A stretch of DNA of 64,000 nt from Scylla paramamosain (lineage: Eukaryota; Arthropoda; Malacostraca; Decapoda; Portunidae), in NCBI RefSeq assembly GCF_035594125.1, contig NC_087192.1, positions 195,001 through 259,000 of the forward strand. Direction: 5' to 3'. The translations under genes and the position numbers were made by a program. Under the pieces are notes generated by a model that had not been told where the DNA came from, ran no database searches, and saw nothing but the letters and a program-made list of their open reading frames with translations. Below are positions 53,330 through 64,000 of this stretch, piece by piece; the stretch's first letter is position 1; the number at the start of each line of letters is the position of its first letter.

Positions 53330-55200
53330 AAGACCCACTGAGGTGCCACTCCCTGAACAGAGTCAAAAGCAGTAGTCAGAAATTACAGGATAAGTGTCTT
53401 GAAACCTCGCTCTTGAAAGAATTCAAATCATAGGAAGGTAGAAATACAGAAGCAGGCAGGGAGTTCCAGAGTTTACTAGAGAAAGGGATGAATGATTGGG
53501 AATACTGGTTAACTTTTGCATTAGAGAGGTGGACAGAATAGGGGTGAGAGAAAGAAGAAAGTCTTGTGCAGCGAGGCCACGGGAGGATGGGAAGCATGCA
53601 GTTAGCAAGATTGGAAGACTGGTTGGCATAAAAACAGTGGTAGAAGATAGCAAAAGATGCAACATTGTGGCAATGAGAGAGAGGCTGAAGACAGTCAGTT
53701 AGAGGAGAGGAGTTGATAAGATGAAAAGCTTTGGATTCCACCCTGTCTAAAAGAGCAGTATGAGTGGAACCCCCCATATATGTGAAGTATACTCCATACA
53801 TGGATTGATAAAATCCCTGTACAGAGTTAGCAGCTGGTGGGGGAGGGGGGGTGAGAAAAACTGGAGATGCCTCAGAACACCTAACTTCACAGAAACTGTT
53901 TTAGCTAGAGATGAGATGTGAAGTTTCCAGTTTAGATTATAAGTAAAGGACAGACTGAGGATGTTCAGTGTGGAAGAGGGGATAGTTATCTGGAAGGTTG
54001 TGTTGAGTTGATAGATGGAGGAATTGAGTTTTGAGGCATTGAACAATACTAAGTATATACTCTACTCCAATCAGAAATTTTAGAGAGATAAGAAGTCAGG
54101 CGTTCCGTAGCTTCCCTGCGAGAACTCTTTACTTCCTGAAGGGTTGGATGTCTACAAAAAGACATGGAAAAGTGCAGGGTGGTATCATCAATGTAGGAGT
54201 GGATAGGACAAGAAGTTAGGTTTAGAAAGATCATTGATGAATAATAGGAAGAGAGTAGGTGACAGGATAGAACCCTGAGGAACACCACTGTTAATAGATC
54301 TAGGAGAAGAACAGTGACAGTCTACCACAGCAGCAAAAGAACGGTCAGAAAGGAAACCTGAGATGAAGTTACAGAGAGAAGGATAAAAGCTGTAGGAGGG
54401 TAGTTTGGAAATCAAAGCTTTGTGCCAGACTTTATTAAAAGCTTTTGATGTGTCTAAGGGAACAGCAAAAGTTTCACTAAAATCCATAAAAGAGGATGAC
54501 TAAGACTCAGTAAGGAAAGCCAAAAGATCACCAGTAGAGTGGGTTTGACAGAACCCATACTGGCAATCAGAAAGAAGGTTGTGTAGTGGTAGATTTTTAA
54601 GAATCTTCCTGTTGAGGATAGATTCAAAACTTTTGAAAGGCAGAAAAGGCAATAGGACAGTAGTTTGAGAGACTAGAATGGTCACCCTCTTTTAGGAACA
54701 GGGTGAATTAAGGCAAACTTCCATCAAGAATGAAAAGTAGATGATGATAGACAGAGTTTGAAGAGTTTGACTAGGCATGGTGCAAGCACAGAGGCACAGT
54801 TTTGGGTAACAATAGGAGGTACCCCATCAAGTCCATAAGCCTTATGAGAGTTTAGGCCAGTGAGGGCATGGAAAACATCACTGTGAAGGATTTTAATGGG
54901 TAGCATGATGTAGTCAGAGGGTGTAAGAGAGGGAGGAACAGGCCCTGAATCATCCAAGGTAGAGTTTTTAGCATAGGTTTGAGTGAAGAGTTCAGCTTTA
55001 GAAATAGAGATTGCATTGGTGCCATCAGGTTGAAATAAAGGAGGGAAAGATGAAGAAGCAAAGTTATTGAAGATGTTTTTGGCTAGGTGCCAGAAGTCAT
55101 GAGGGGAGTTAGATCTTGAAAGATTCTGACACTTGCTGTTAATGAAGAACAGACACTTGTTTAGGTCATGCTGATACAGGCTGGTCTGGTTAGACAAAGC
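53330..55200 (-). mobile_element. LINE family X, near-complete ORF2 remnant (minus strand)
   Basis: Minus-strand order from 55,197: CQNLSRSNSPHDFWHLAKNI, KNSTLDDSGPVPPSL, DVFHALTGLNSHKAYGLDGV, LLSDCQYGFCQTHSTGDLLA, PLDTSKAFNKVWHKALISKL, GVPQGSILSPTLFLLFINDL, SYIDDTTLHFS (catalytic YADD changed to YIDD), LNILSLSFTYNLNWKLHISS, and PYSVHLSNAKVNQYSQSFIP. It is broken into at least six frames. It has the same landmark order as the + copy at 40,050-42,012. Confidence 0.92.
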
Positions 55201-55916
55201 CTGTTAACTTGTACTGGACAGGAAATGAATGGGCCAGGCTTGACTACTTTTACATTTTGTATGTATATGTACAGGTATAGACCTTATTTATCAGTATGAT
55301 ATAGAAATAAATTCTGATATGTAAAATATAAAAAAAAACCCACTTAGGCTGTTTTTTGTGTTTTTTTTTTGGGGGGGGGTGGTTTAATGTCAATCCTGGG
55401 CGAAAGCGATAAAATTTGGGAAGAAGAAAAGAAGTGCATGGTTGACAGGAGTTAGGAAAGTGAGGAAAATATGAGGCGTATTACAGAAAAGACCAGAAAA
55501 AAATTGTAGTTGGTTGCCCCATAATGTGATGATTATCTTCTGCAAGGCTGTCATGTTAGAGAATTATCTTGTTTGGACTCTTGAAACCGCCAGTTTCCTT
55601 TTGTACCCCCACCCAAAGTCCCCATTCTGAGTCCATTATTGATAATGTTTTGTCACCAAAAATATAATGTGGATGGTTGACTGGTTTACCTTAAAGGCCC
55701 TCCTATCACTGTCTTCTCTTCAGCTTAATATGAATTAGTATAATTTCCAGCTTCTTGTCCAAAGTGAGGTGGGTGCACTTGTGACAGTTCTGTGACACAC
55801 TTAGCTTGCAAGTAAGAGACTTAGGATTCAATTCTTTTCCTTGGTAGTGATAGGTGAAGCTAGTCTTCACATTCGAGACATTTTTGCTCAGGTAGTAAAG
55901 ATTAGAAACAGGTTGC
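55201..55916. other. Intron 10 stretch, nothing recognised
   Basis: AT-rich with homopolymer runs near 55,330-55,380. No feature. Confidence 0.5.
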
Positions 55917-56066
55917 ATCCAAGTTCAGGAGTACATCTCATTAGGAACAAAAGGCTAGCAGCCCTCATGTATATGTGTGTGTATGTGTGTAATCCAAGTT
56001 CAGGAGTACAACTCAGTAGGAACAGGAGGCTAGCAGCCCTCATATATATGTGTATGTATGTATGTG
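55917..56066. repeat. 75-bp tandem duplication (two units)
   Basis: ATCCAAGTTCAGGAGTACA begins at 55,917 and again at 55,992. Both units continue through AGGCTAGCAGCCCTCAT and end in TATGTGTG-rich sequence. The units are about 90% alike. Confidence 0.9.
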
Positions 56067-56235
56067 TGTGTGTGTGTGTGTGTGTGGAGGGCAAGATTGA
56101 GGGCAAATAATCTTGCTTTCCAGTTCAGTCTGTGTGGAGTTTAATAATGTATCAATCTTTGTTGCAAGACAATAGAAATGTGGTCTGTATCACACTAAAG
56201 ATGGGAAACCATCAAGATGAAAAAATAATGATTAA

Positions 56236-56239
<4 letters not shown>

Positions 56240-56326
<87 letters not shown>
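56240..56326. repeat. (TA)n microsatellite 31 nt upstream of an exon
   Basis: 87 bp TA repeat placed where the branch-point and polypyrimidine region of the exon at 56,358 should lie. Confidence 0.97.
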
Positions 56327-56331
<5 letters not shown>

Positions 56332-56357
56332 TTTCTGCAATTAATTATCTTTTTCAG

Positions 56358-56484
56358 TGTGCTTAACGGATAGTGTTTTGGCATTTCACGAGCATGGTAT
56401 GCAGGGCCGCAGCTTTAAAAATGGAGAGATAACTCAAGAGATCATAGATAACTCCAGAGTCTTCAGATTACTAGGCTCAGACAG
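56358..56484 (+). CDS. hppy: hppy/MAP4K3-like kinase, CNH exon 6 (last in window)
   Basis: Acceptor TTATCTTTTTCAG, donor ACAG|gtatgt, phase 1 in and phase 2 out. It reads [40 protein letters not shown] and SDR. It corresponds to [20 protein letters not shown] and [10 protein letters not shown] of MAP4K3. About 30 residues (VVVLESRP-type C-terminus) remain for a further exon, which I could not find before 64,000, so the next intron exceeds 7.5 kb. Confidence 0.97.
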
Positions 56485-57195
56485 GTATGTGATAAGATTA
56501 TAGAGCTTTTCTAGTGCAAGATTTCCATTTAATAGTGTGAAATTATGTGATATTCAAAGTATTGTTGCAGGAGCTGTTGAAGCTTGGAAGCTTTCTCACA
56601 TGCAGCCATTTCTCTTCTTAATAGGAGTGTTCACATTGTAGGGGGTGTAAATGCTACATACTGCCAGAAATTTTAATTTGTGATGTGCTGCTGTTGACTT
56701 TTTCAGGAAGCTCATATTTTTTATTTTTTTTATTTTTTTTCTCTCACAAAAATGTTACATACATATTTTTGTAATCTATCTATGAATATTTCTTTATGTA
56801 TACTTATATTTAAATAGTTTGCTAGCTAAGTGAATAAGAAAAAGAAAATAAACAGCTGATTGTTGCTGGTTGTGAGATACGACAGTCTTGCAGAACCAAA
56901 ACAAAATCACGTTCTTTTTTGGTTCATTCTTTGCATGTGGAAACTTAACTGATCCTCTTACATATACTACTATTCTTCTTGTTCTCATCTCTCTTAGTCT
57001 CATTTGCAGTCAGCCACAGCACACGTATAGCAAGTGATAGTGAAGTGTATCTGGCAGTCTGGAGCTCTGGAGTGTAGACCAAGATGTAGACTGTATCCCA
57101 CATTATTTAGCAGCAGATAAATTGGGTAATATGACTTGATATGTACATCTAAGGCTTTACGAAGTTGTGAGTTCACATAAGGAAGAATACTAATA
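56485..57195. other. Start of intron 11
   Basis: AT-rich with T runs. Nothing recognised. Confidence 0.5.
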
Positions 57196-58171
57196 AAGTG
57201 GAACCTTGGTTACCAAATGTCTCCCTTTCTGAACAACTTAGTTTTCGAACAAAAAAGAAAAAACATAATTGCTTTGGTTGCTGTACCATACTTCGGTTTT
57301 CAAACAAAGCTACTTGATTTCAAATACTACAAGATGTAGCAAAAGCTGCCATTTGTTACTAATTTATAGTTTCTATAAATATTTCCCCCATTTTTATATA
57401 TTTGGAGAGACACAGAGGGTAAGACAGTAATTCAGTCTTTAAAATAAGTTAAATGTGATCCTGCTGAAGGAGTTCCTTGATGTAAACAAACAGGAGTAAT
57501 CCCAAGCCACCTGTGGGTCTCTCCATGACCCACAATGCCATCACTACTCCACAACTGCATTTTCCAAGTAGCTTTTTCCAGCAGCGAGATGTCTTAAGTG
57601 TTATGATCACCTTCATTTTGGCAGTGAGTGGGTTGTTCTTCTCTGTGTCACTCTGTAAGGCTTCTCTCACTTGATTGGTGACAAAGAGAATGCCTGCATG
57701 GTCTAAACAATATCTTATCTGGATAAAAAAATTTCTAAGCTAGAGATGTTGTGGAGCGGCGATCTTAACAATGGGAGCGTCGGTCATTACCCACTAAGAC
57801 ATGGTGGACCGGTGTCTGAGAACAAATGAATCTATTTTTACATTGGTTCATGTGGGGAAAAGTAGTTTGAGTTTTCGAACATTTCGGATTTCGAACAGTA
57901 TTCTAAACAACGTCTTTTGATGAGTTCTGTGCCATGAAGTTCATTCAATGCAGCCTCTCTGGATAAGAAAATTTCTGAGAGTTTGTGGAACAGCCATCTT
58001 AGCAGTGGGAGCATTGGTCATTACCTGCTAAGACATAGTGGACCAGTATCTGAGAACAGATTAATTTATTTTACATCGATTCATATGGGGAAAATAGTTT
58101 TGGTTTTTTAACATTTCAGATTTCGAACAACATTCAGGAACGAATTAAGTTTGAAGACCTAGGTTCCACTG
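57196..58171. mobile_element. pogo-like MITE (~976 bp) with internal tandem duplication
   Basis: The left end (degenerate) AAGTGGAACCTTGGTTACC and the right end GACCTAGGTTCCACTG are inverted repeats flanked by TA. Inside, a unit of about 200 bp at 57,720-57,912 is repeated at 57,960-58,150. Both contain GGATAA.AAAATTTCT, GGTCATTACC.RCTAAGACAT and TTTCRGATTTCGAACA. The termini match the family of 2,510-3,243. Confidence 0.7.
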
Positions 58172-58279
58172 TATAAATAAAGAATTACTCATATTTATAG
58201 ATATGTGTAAACTCAATAAATATTCATTCCTTGTTATATATAGCCCACATTATAGATCCTCATTGCTTCATTGTGAGGC

Positions 58280-58281
<2 letters not shown>

Positions 58282-58355
<74 letters not shown>
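58282..58355. repeat. (TA)n microsatellite
   Basis: About 74 bp TA repeat. Confidence 0.97.
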
Positions 58356-58362
<7 letters not shown>

Positions 58363-59100
58363 TTTTTTTATTATTATTAAATAGGAGGGGGACCTGAAAT
58401 GAGTTATAAAAATATATACATAATATTTTTGTGAAAAAAAAAACACTCAAATATGAGCTTTCTATAACAACACATCAGGAATTAGAATTTCTGGCAGTAT
58501 GTAGCACCAACTCCAGTACTGTGAATGCTCCTGTTAGAGCATCAAACCCTGTATTCTTAATTTAATTTAATTAATTTTTTTTTTTTTTTTCTCTCTCCCC
58601 CCCCTCCTTGCTTCTTTATGGCCTGTCTTCACTCTGTCATTTGTAAGCATCCTCATCTTCAGCTTTGTGATTAATTATTTGTGTATTTTAACTTGAGGGA
58701 AGTATCAGTTATATATCACAAACTTGCAGATTGATTTTTAAGACATCCCTGTATGGCCAGCAACTGCTTGGGGTTATAAACTTACCAAGCTCTTAGAAAT
58801 ATCTTTATACACAGTCAACCAATCAAGATTGCCCAAGCATAATTGGGACCAGCCATGGTGCATGATGTGGAAATAACAGAACATGTTAGATTGATTCTGA
58901 TTGATTCCAGTCACTCATAATCCACTTAGAATTTTCCTTTTATGACAATTTAGACCCACTATATACATACATTAGTTCTTAGGTGGAGGTATGTTGTTCA
59001 TCTGAAGCATTGATTTTAAAGTCTGATCAAAAGTAGTACAGGTGTCCATCTACCTTCTGTATGAAATGGTCACCAAAAATGTAAGCATAGCGCAGGTGAG
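58356..59100. other. Intronic stretch, nothing recognised
   Basis: AT-rich with a T/C run near 58,575-58,605. No feature. Confidence 0.5.
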
Positions 59101-59131
59101 GTGTGTGTGTGTGTGTGTATGTGTGTGTGTG

Positions 59132-59195
<64 letters not shown>
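59101..59195. repeat. (GT)n microsatellite
   Basis: 95 bp GT repeat with two interruptions. It is the reversed tail of the LINE A fragment that follows. Confidence 0.96.
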
Positions 59196-59197
<2 letters not shown>

Positions 59198-59497
59198 ACC
59201 TAATTGTATTTACCCAGTTGTGACATACAAGAGAGGAGCAAAGCTCATACTGTCCTGTCTCCATAATTGTTTTTTATTCAACTTTCCCTTAAAGTCACAA
59301 ATATTTCTAACACACACACCACTTCCCCCTCCAATCTTTTCCATGCCTCAATACTTCTTTGAGGGAAGCTAAACTCCTTAATGTCCCATCTGCAGATGGT
59401 TGCTCTTAGTTTTCTTTCACGTCCCCTTGTTTCTCTTTCGCCCTTGATAAATAGATCTTCCCTATTTACTTTTTCCATCCCACTCAGTAATCTGTAA
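59196..59497 (-). mobile_element. LINE family A 3' fragment (minus strand)
   Basis: The minus strand reads MEKVNREDLFIKGERETRGR, RKLRATICRWDIKEFSFPQR and SIEAWKRLEGEVV, the C-terminus of family A. The 3' UTR ending ACAATTAGGTAAA against (CA)n follows. This is the best-preserved family A C-terminus in the window. Confidence 0.85.
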
Positions 59498-59745
59498 ACT
59501 TTATTTTGGATGATTCAGGGGTTGTTCCTCCCTCTCCTCCAATCTCTGACTAATACATCCAATGATGTTTTCCATTACCTTGCTGGCCTAAACCCTCAGA
59601 AGGCTTATGGACCTGATGGGGTCCCTCCTATTGTTCTCCAAAACTTTCTCCATGTTTGCACCTTGCCTAGTCAAACTCTTTCAACTCTGTCTATCATCAT
59701 CTACCTTTCCTTCTTGCTGGAAGTTTGCCTACAAGGATGATGCCT
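59498..59745 (+). mobile_element. LINE family X fragment with internal deletion
   Basis: It starts in the NSTLDDSG region (here FILDDSGVVPPSPP), lacks the segment that normally separates it from NDVFHYLAGLNPQKAYGPDG, and continues VPPIVLQNF. It is joined head to head with the family A fragment ending at 59,497. Confidence 0.8.
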
Positions 59746-62252
59746 CCCACCAGATAATTTGCCTACAGCATAATATGTATTGACCTCTAACTTACTGTGG
59801 AACATCTTATTAGCTGAACTGATGCAAATTTGTCCATTCTCCATGGTAGCATGTGTGTATCAATATGCGCATATATGTACATAGTTGAGTATTTGATTTG
59901 ATTCTGTTGTAACACAAACTCACCTTGACATGACTAGGTTATTTATAAGAGAAAACTACTGATAAGTATGAAATTAGGGTCTTTACAAGGTTTTATTTTC
60001 CCTACCCTCAATTTGCTTCATAGACTCCTGTTTTCTGTGTATACCAGTGTTTTTTTTCCCATTTTAATTTTGTATTTTACTGAGGAAAGTGAAAGTTATA
60101 GTAGAACAGATTGAGTATAGGGCCTTGGTCACACATAGAGACAGAAGTAACAGCTGATCAATTATCTGTGCTACCCCGACCTCAATGTGGTTTTCTTTCC
60201 TGAAACTCATCCCAAACATCATCTGTAATATGATGTTCAGGGCTGATGACAAATTAACTTTTGTGACAAAAGAGCCCTCTTCATTTGTTGGTGGATGAGA
60301 CAATGTACTGGACTAGTATGCTTGTGCAGCAAATGTGCATTTGTGTGGATCTGTGTTCTGGGCTGGGTGGAGATTGAATAGTGTGGATGGAGGTGCAGAT
60401 TTTTATGAGTATGTGATGGGTAAGTTTGCTGTTGATGGCCATCTACTAAGTCACCTAGTTGTTTGATAAAGCTAGTCTGTCTAGAACTTCATTCCTTCCC
60501 TGAATTGGTCTACTTATTATTATGCTGTTTGCATTAAAATATGCTTCATTAGCATTAGTGCATCTTTCCATATAGTCAAGTCACTGAGTCTACTTGTGCT
60601 CATTACTTCACTCGTATGCTCAGTCCTACATCTGCTTCTGGATTCCTCACTTGAGGCACCATCCTTCAACACAGCATTGCACATTTACCTCATCTTGGTT
60701 CTCCTCATTCCTTTTTCATTACTATCTCTTGCATTTCTTAGTGAACTATATTTGAAAGGATACCTTGACACAAAATATAGAAGCAAAGATCAGAATTGTT
60801 GAGTGGACCCTTGATTTTTCAGATTTGAAGGAGGGGCACACTTTCTGAAAACCTAAAATTCTTTGCATTTCTACTGGATGTTAAAAATACAACAGAAGCT
60901 TGATTTATCAAACTTTGCTTTAATCCAGTTGAAGGACTTAGCACCCTAAAAGTTATAATTGAGAAAAGTTTTAAGCCAGATGTGGTCCAAACTTCTTAAT
61001 ACCACAATCTGAAGTGATTAGTGTCATTTTTATTTTCATTAAATATTTTATCAAAGGTGATGATGTGTTATGGTGTTGATTAGTATCTATGAGTATCATT
61101 TATTTATTTATTTATTTTTCAAAGAGTTGATATTAAGTCAGGCCCAGCCATCTATCAGCTTTAATATCTAACAATTATACACAGTGCTAGGGATGGCATA
61201 ATTTCAGTATTTCATTTAATGTTTCTGGAGGTAATGAATGACATCAATACCTTAATCAACACAATAAATATTTTGCTATTATTCACCCATCATCCCAAGT
61301 TTTACACTATGTAATGGAAAACAAAGAAAACCATATAAATTAAAATTCAAGTCAGTATATAATATTGGTTTTGGTAACCTGCATTTGCAGCACTGTACTG
61401 ATATCTATTAACTTGTGTGGTTGTTCATAATTTACTTGTATTTTCTGATATACCTACTATGGGTTTCAGAGGTTGTGTTACATAATTTTTGGGGAATAAC
61501 TTTCTAACAAGCTGATGAATTGGAATTATACTTTGACAGAGCTTGTTTCAGACATTGCTAATTTTTGTCACTGGTAAAGTAACAAAAAATGGATAATGCA
61601 GGCTCTTGTCTTAGTAAATCTACTGCATGTAAGACTTAGCCAGCTGTCAGATGCATGAAAGTATCAGGATGTTGCTGTGACCACTGCCTCAACTGTACCC
61701 CACAGAGGAGGATTTTTTTTATAGTGATGAGGAATAAAATATACACCATGCTGAGCATTATGTTTTCATAATTTGTACACACATCATGCCTCCTTTCCTT
61801 TCATCTATGATGTTTGTCTGGAAGTGACACACTTCTCAAATTCAAAGCATGAAAGTATTAGGTATAGTGAATTCTTCTTACAATAAGATGAGAGCATAAT
61901 AAAAATGCATAATACTTTCAAATACTGTATAGGAATAGAAAGGAGTTTTAATTAAAGCAAAGAGAAGTAAAGAAATTCAGCTTAATGTAAATGTTATAAG
62001 CTCACAATGTGGTACAATGTGTTGTAAAAGGCAATGACAGGCTCATTTCCCCCAAATGTGGTAGCTTGTTAATAATGGATAAAAATATCCAGGTAGCTTT
62101 ACAGTAATGCTGATGATGGCTGGAGTGGTAGCATCATCTCACTGGTGGAAAGGATAACAGTGGGGTGGAGTATGACATCCAGTGGTGCCCTGCTGCTGTC
62201 ATGCATCTGACATCTGGCTAGGTCTTAGGTGTGGTAAATTTACTAAGACAAG
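59746..62252. other. 2.5 kb of intron, nothing certain
   Basis: AT-rich. About 60,800-60,960 has pogo-like wording (ACAGAAGCTTGATTTATC) without paired ends. No exon encoding the expected C-terminus was found. Confidence 0.4.
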
Positions 62253-62472
62253 TTCTCTGGTAAACTCTGGAACTCCCTGCATGCTTCTGTATTTCCACCT
62301 TCCTATGACTTGAATTCCTTCAAGAGGGAGGTTTCAAGACACCTATCCATGAATTTTTGACCACTGCTTTGACCCTTTAATGGGACTGGCATTTCAGTGG
62401 GCATTTTTTTTTTTTTATTGAATTTTTGTTGCCCTTGGCCAGTGTCCCTCCTACATAAAAAAAAAAAAAAAG
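62253..62472 (+). mobile_element. LINE family X 3' end with poly(A)
   Basis: It encodes the last residues (SGKLWNSLHASVFPPSYDLN-like, [13 protein letters not shown]) and the 3' UTR GGGACTGGCATTTCAGTGGG ... CCAGTGTCCCTCCTACAT plus A tail. A severely 5'-truncated insertion of about 220 bp. Confidence 0.85.
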
Positions 62473-63364
62473 TGTATTTTCCATTTGTTACTTGATTATA
62501 GTGATGAAAATTAGTGGACTGGTTGAAACAAGCTGTCAAAGCATGATCCCAGTTTATCTGCTTGATAGAGAGTTATTCTAAAAAAAATTATGTAATATGG
62601 CTTTTGAAATCCATATTAACTTTCAAAGCAGAGGAAATTATAACATTTGGATCATTCTTTATAAAATTACATGAAATGAAATGGTTGGACATGCACGACA
62701 AAGTGAGTGTAGTGATTGGAGGTATTAGGGCTGTAAAAATTTATTTGTGGTCTGATGGTCATTTGTTCTTAACATTACAGGTGTTGCTTTTTTGTACCTG
62801 CATGTCAAGTTCAGTCCTCACCTAGGGCACTTCTCATTAAAAAAAAAAAAAAAAAAATGCCTTCATATAAGATTTTCAGTGTTTTTATGATGCTCCAAAA
62901 GCAGGACATGACTGGTAGCAAGCAGTGAAGATCCCAGTTAATATCCCTGCTTAGTTATTGTGGGTCAATAGCTACTGTTGGGAAGGGGTCAGCTTGTCCC
63001 TTTCTTTGTGTAGAGAAGGTGTGTCAGTAATCAAAGTCTTGCTTTTCACTTTACTTAAAAATGGGAAATCAATGGTACAGAGCTGAACACCAACAGCAAG
63101 GGCAGTAAACAGCTGATGTCACAGTTGCAAATGTAGTGGCATCTCCCTCCATGTAGTGCTTTGTTCATACAAATTACCCACCATCAAGTACAATTAGGCT
63201 TTACACTTCTATACAGTAATAACCACACGCACACAGACAAACTCTTACACTTCTGAACAGTAATAACCACATGCACATATACAGACACAGAAGGACTCAT
63301 TTGCAGTACCAAAGAAAATATAAAAGCATGCCTTGGAGGGGAAAAACCTATGTAGTGATTGGAG
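62473..63364. other. Intronic stretch, nothing recognised
   Basis: AT-rich. It includes a CATTACAG acceptor-like site at 62,780, but the following codons do not match the expected CNH end. Confidence 0.45.
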
Positions 63365-63480
63365 ACATAAAGCCCCCAAATGATCTGAGGACCTGATGAT
63401 TGCTGACAAGATGGGAGAGTGAGACCAATGAAAGTGCATATGAGAGATGTGGTACAAGTGCCTGTGCAAGCAGTGTAACT
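63365..63480 (+). mobile_element. LINE family B short fragment
   Basis: GAGTGAGACCAATGAAAGTG and GAGAGATGTGGTACAAGTGC correspond to the family B phrase at about 31,885-31,930. About 115 bp. Confidence 0.55.
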
Positions 63481-64000
63481 TGCGGAAATGTTATGGCCTT
63501 TGTAGGAAATTATAATTTGTCTTCAGAGATAACTACAGAAAACTACCAAGATAAAATATTAGTAAATAAGAAGATAAAGTGGAGTTGATAAAATTGATAG
63601 AAATTGGATAGAAGGTTGATAGTTAGCAGAAACTTGGAGTTTACCTGTGCTGTTAGAAAGATGATAGTACAGAAGCAAAGCAACATTCAGCCATGACTAG
63701 TCTCTCTCAATGCCTGAACTTATAGTGGCAACATATGCTCTCCTCTACTCCTGAATTTTCTAAGACTACTTAATAGAGGCCTCATGTATATTTTGTGTTG
63801 CTAAACCTTAGAAAATTAGCATCCATATCCAATAACCACAGGAGGGTTTAAATCTGCAGCCACACAGCCAACAGCTACTATACCAGCCTTCCAAATGGCA
63901 TTCACTTAAATGTTTTTTCCATGCAGGGGTTCAGCAGTTAATTTACCACAATACCTCCTTGTTGATTCAGATCTCAGTCAGGAAACCAGCTCAGTCTCCC
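63481..64000. other. Window end, intron
   Basis: Mostly unique AT-rich sequence. On the minus strand 63,890-63,830 has a tRNA-like pair (TGGTATAGTAGCTGTTGG and AGATTTAAACCC) that may be a SINE head; this is weak. Confidence 0.35.

Noticed and set aside
62100..62215. tRNA-like head (TGGCTGGAGTGGTAGCATC)
   Set aside because: No B box at the right spacing and no recognisable SINE body.
62770..62830. Acceptor-like CATTACAG and short ORF as final CNH exon
   Set aside because: In the required phase the codons read RCCFFVPAC, unlike the conserved VVVLESRP-type C-terminus.

Overview
The window is nuclear DNA from an animal, most likely a decapod crustacean and probably a brachyuran crab. It is AT-rich, intron-dominated and dense in microsatellites: (TA)n, (CA)n and (TC)n tracts of 50-130 bp occur every few kilobases. 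It is packed with non-LTR retrotransposon remnants whose reverse-transcriptase sequences resemble families I know from crab genomes. The assignment to crab is an inference from those repeats. No bacterial operons, CRISPR arrays, rRNA genes or convincing tRNA genes are present.

One host gene is clearly supported. Eleven + strand exons, from 11,059 to 56,484, encode the hinge and most of the C-terminal citron-homology (CNH) domain of a germinal-centre-like STE20 kinase. It is the arthropod homologue of Drosophila happyhour (hppy) and vertebrate MAP4K3/MAP4K5. Exon lengths are 762, 39, 78, 179, 170, 205, 128, 141, 274, 93 and 127 nt (2,196 nt). The reading frame is kept across all ten introns, and ten of the eleven exons have good GT/AG borders; the fourth exon's donor is uncertain, but its phase is not. 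The kinase-domain exons must lie left of the window and the last coding exon right of it, so the visible part is a slice about 45 kb wide. The first three visible exons are all phase 2-2 and divisible by three, so each could be skipped without a frameshift.

Layout: 1-11,058 is upstream intron holding LINE debris, microsatellites and a pogo-like MITE. Then come 11,059-13,102 (hinge exons 1-2); 13,103-35,181 (a 22-kb intron filled with LINEs, SINE-like units, hAT-like and pogo-like MITEs, a large fold-back repeat and a TIR element sitting inside a (TA)n tract); 35,182-39,715 (hinge exons 3-5, with a broken Ty3/Gypsy element between exons 4 and 5); 42,648-56,484 (CNH exons, separated by introns holding near-complete X-element-like LINEs, two Tc1-like relics, a PIF/Harbinger-like MITE and a LINE with an inverted 5' part); and 56,485-64,000 (downstream intron with a pogo-like MITE, LINE mosaics and microsatellites).

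LINE labels used below: family A (3' end reads TAGGTAAATACA-like and runs into (CA)n), family B (tail with GATA repeats), family C (CR1-like C-terminus), and family X (X-element/jockey-like RT with a poly-A 3' end).
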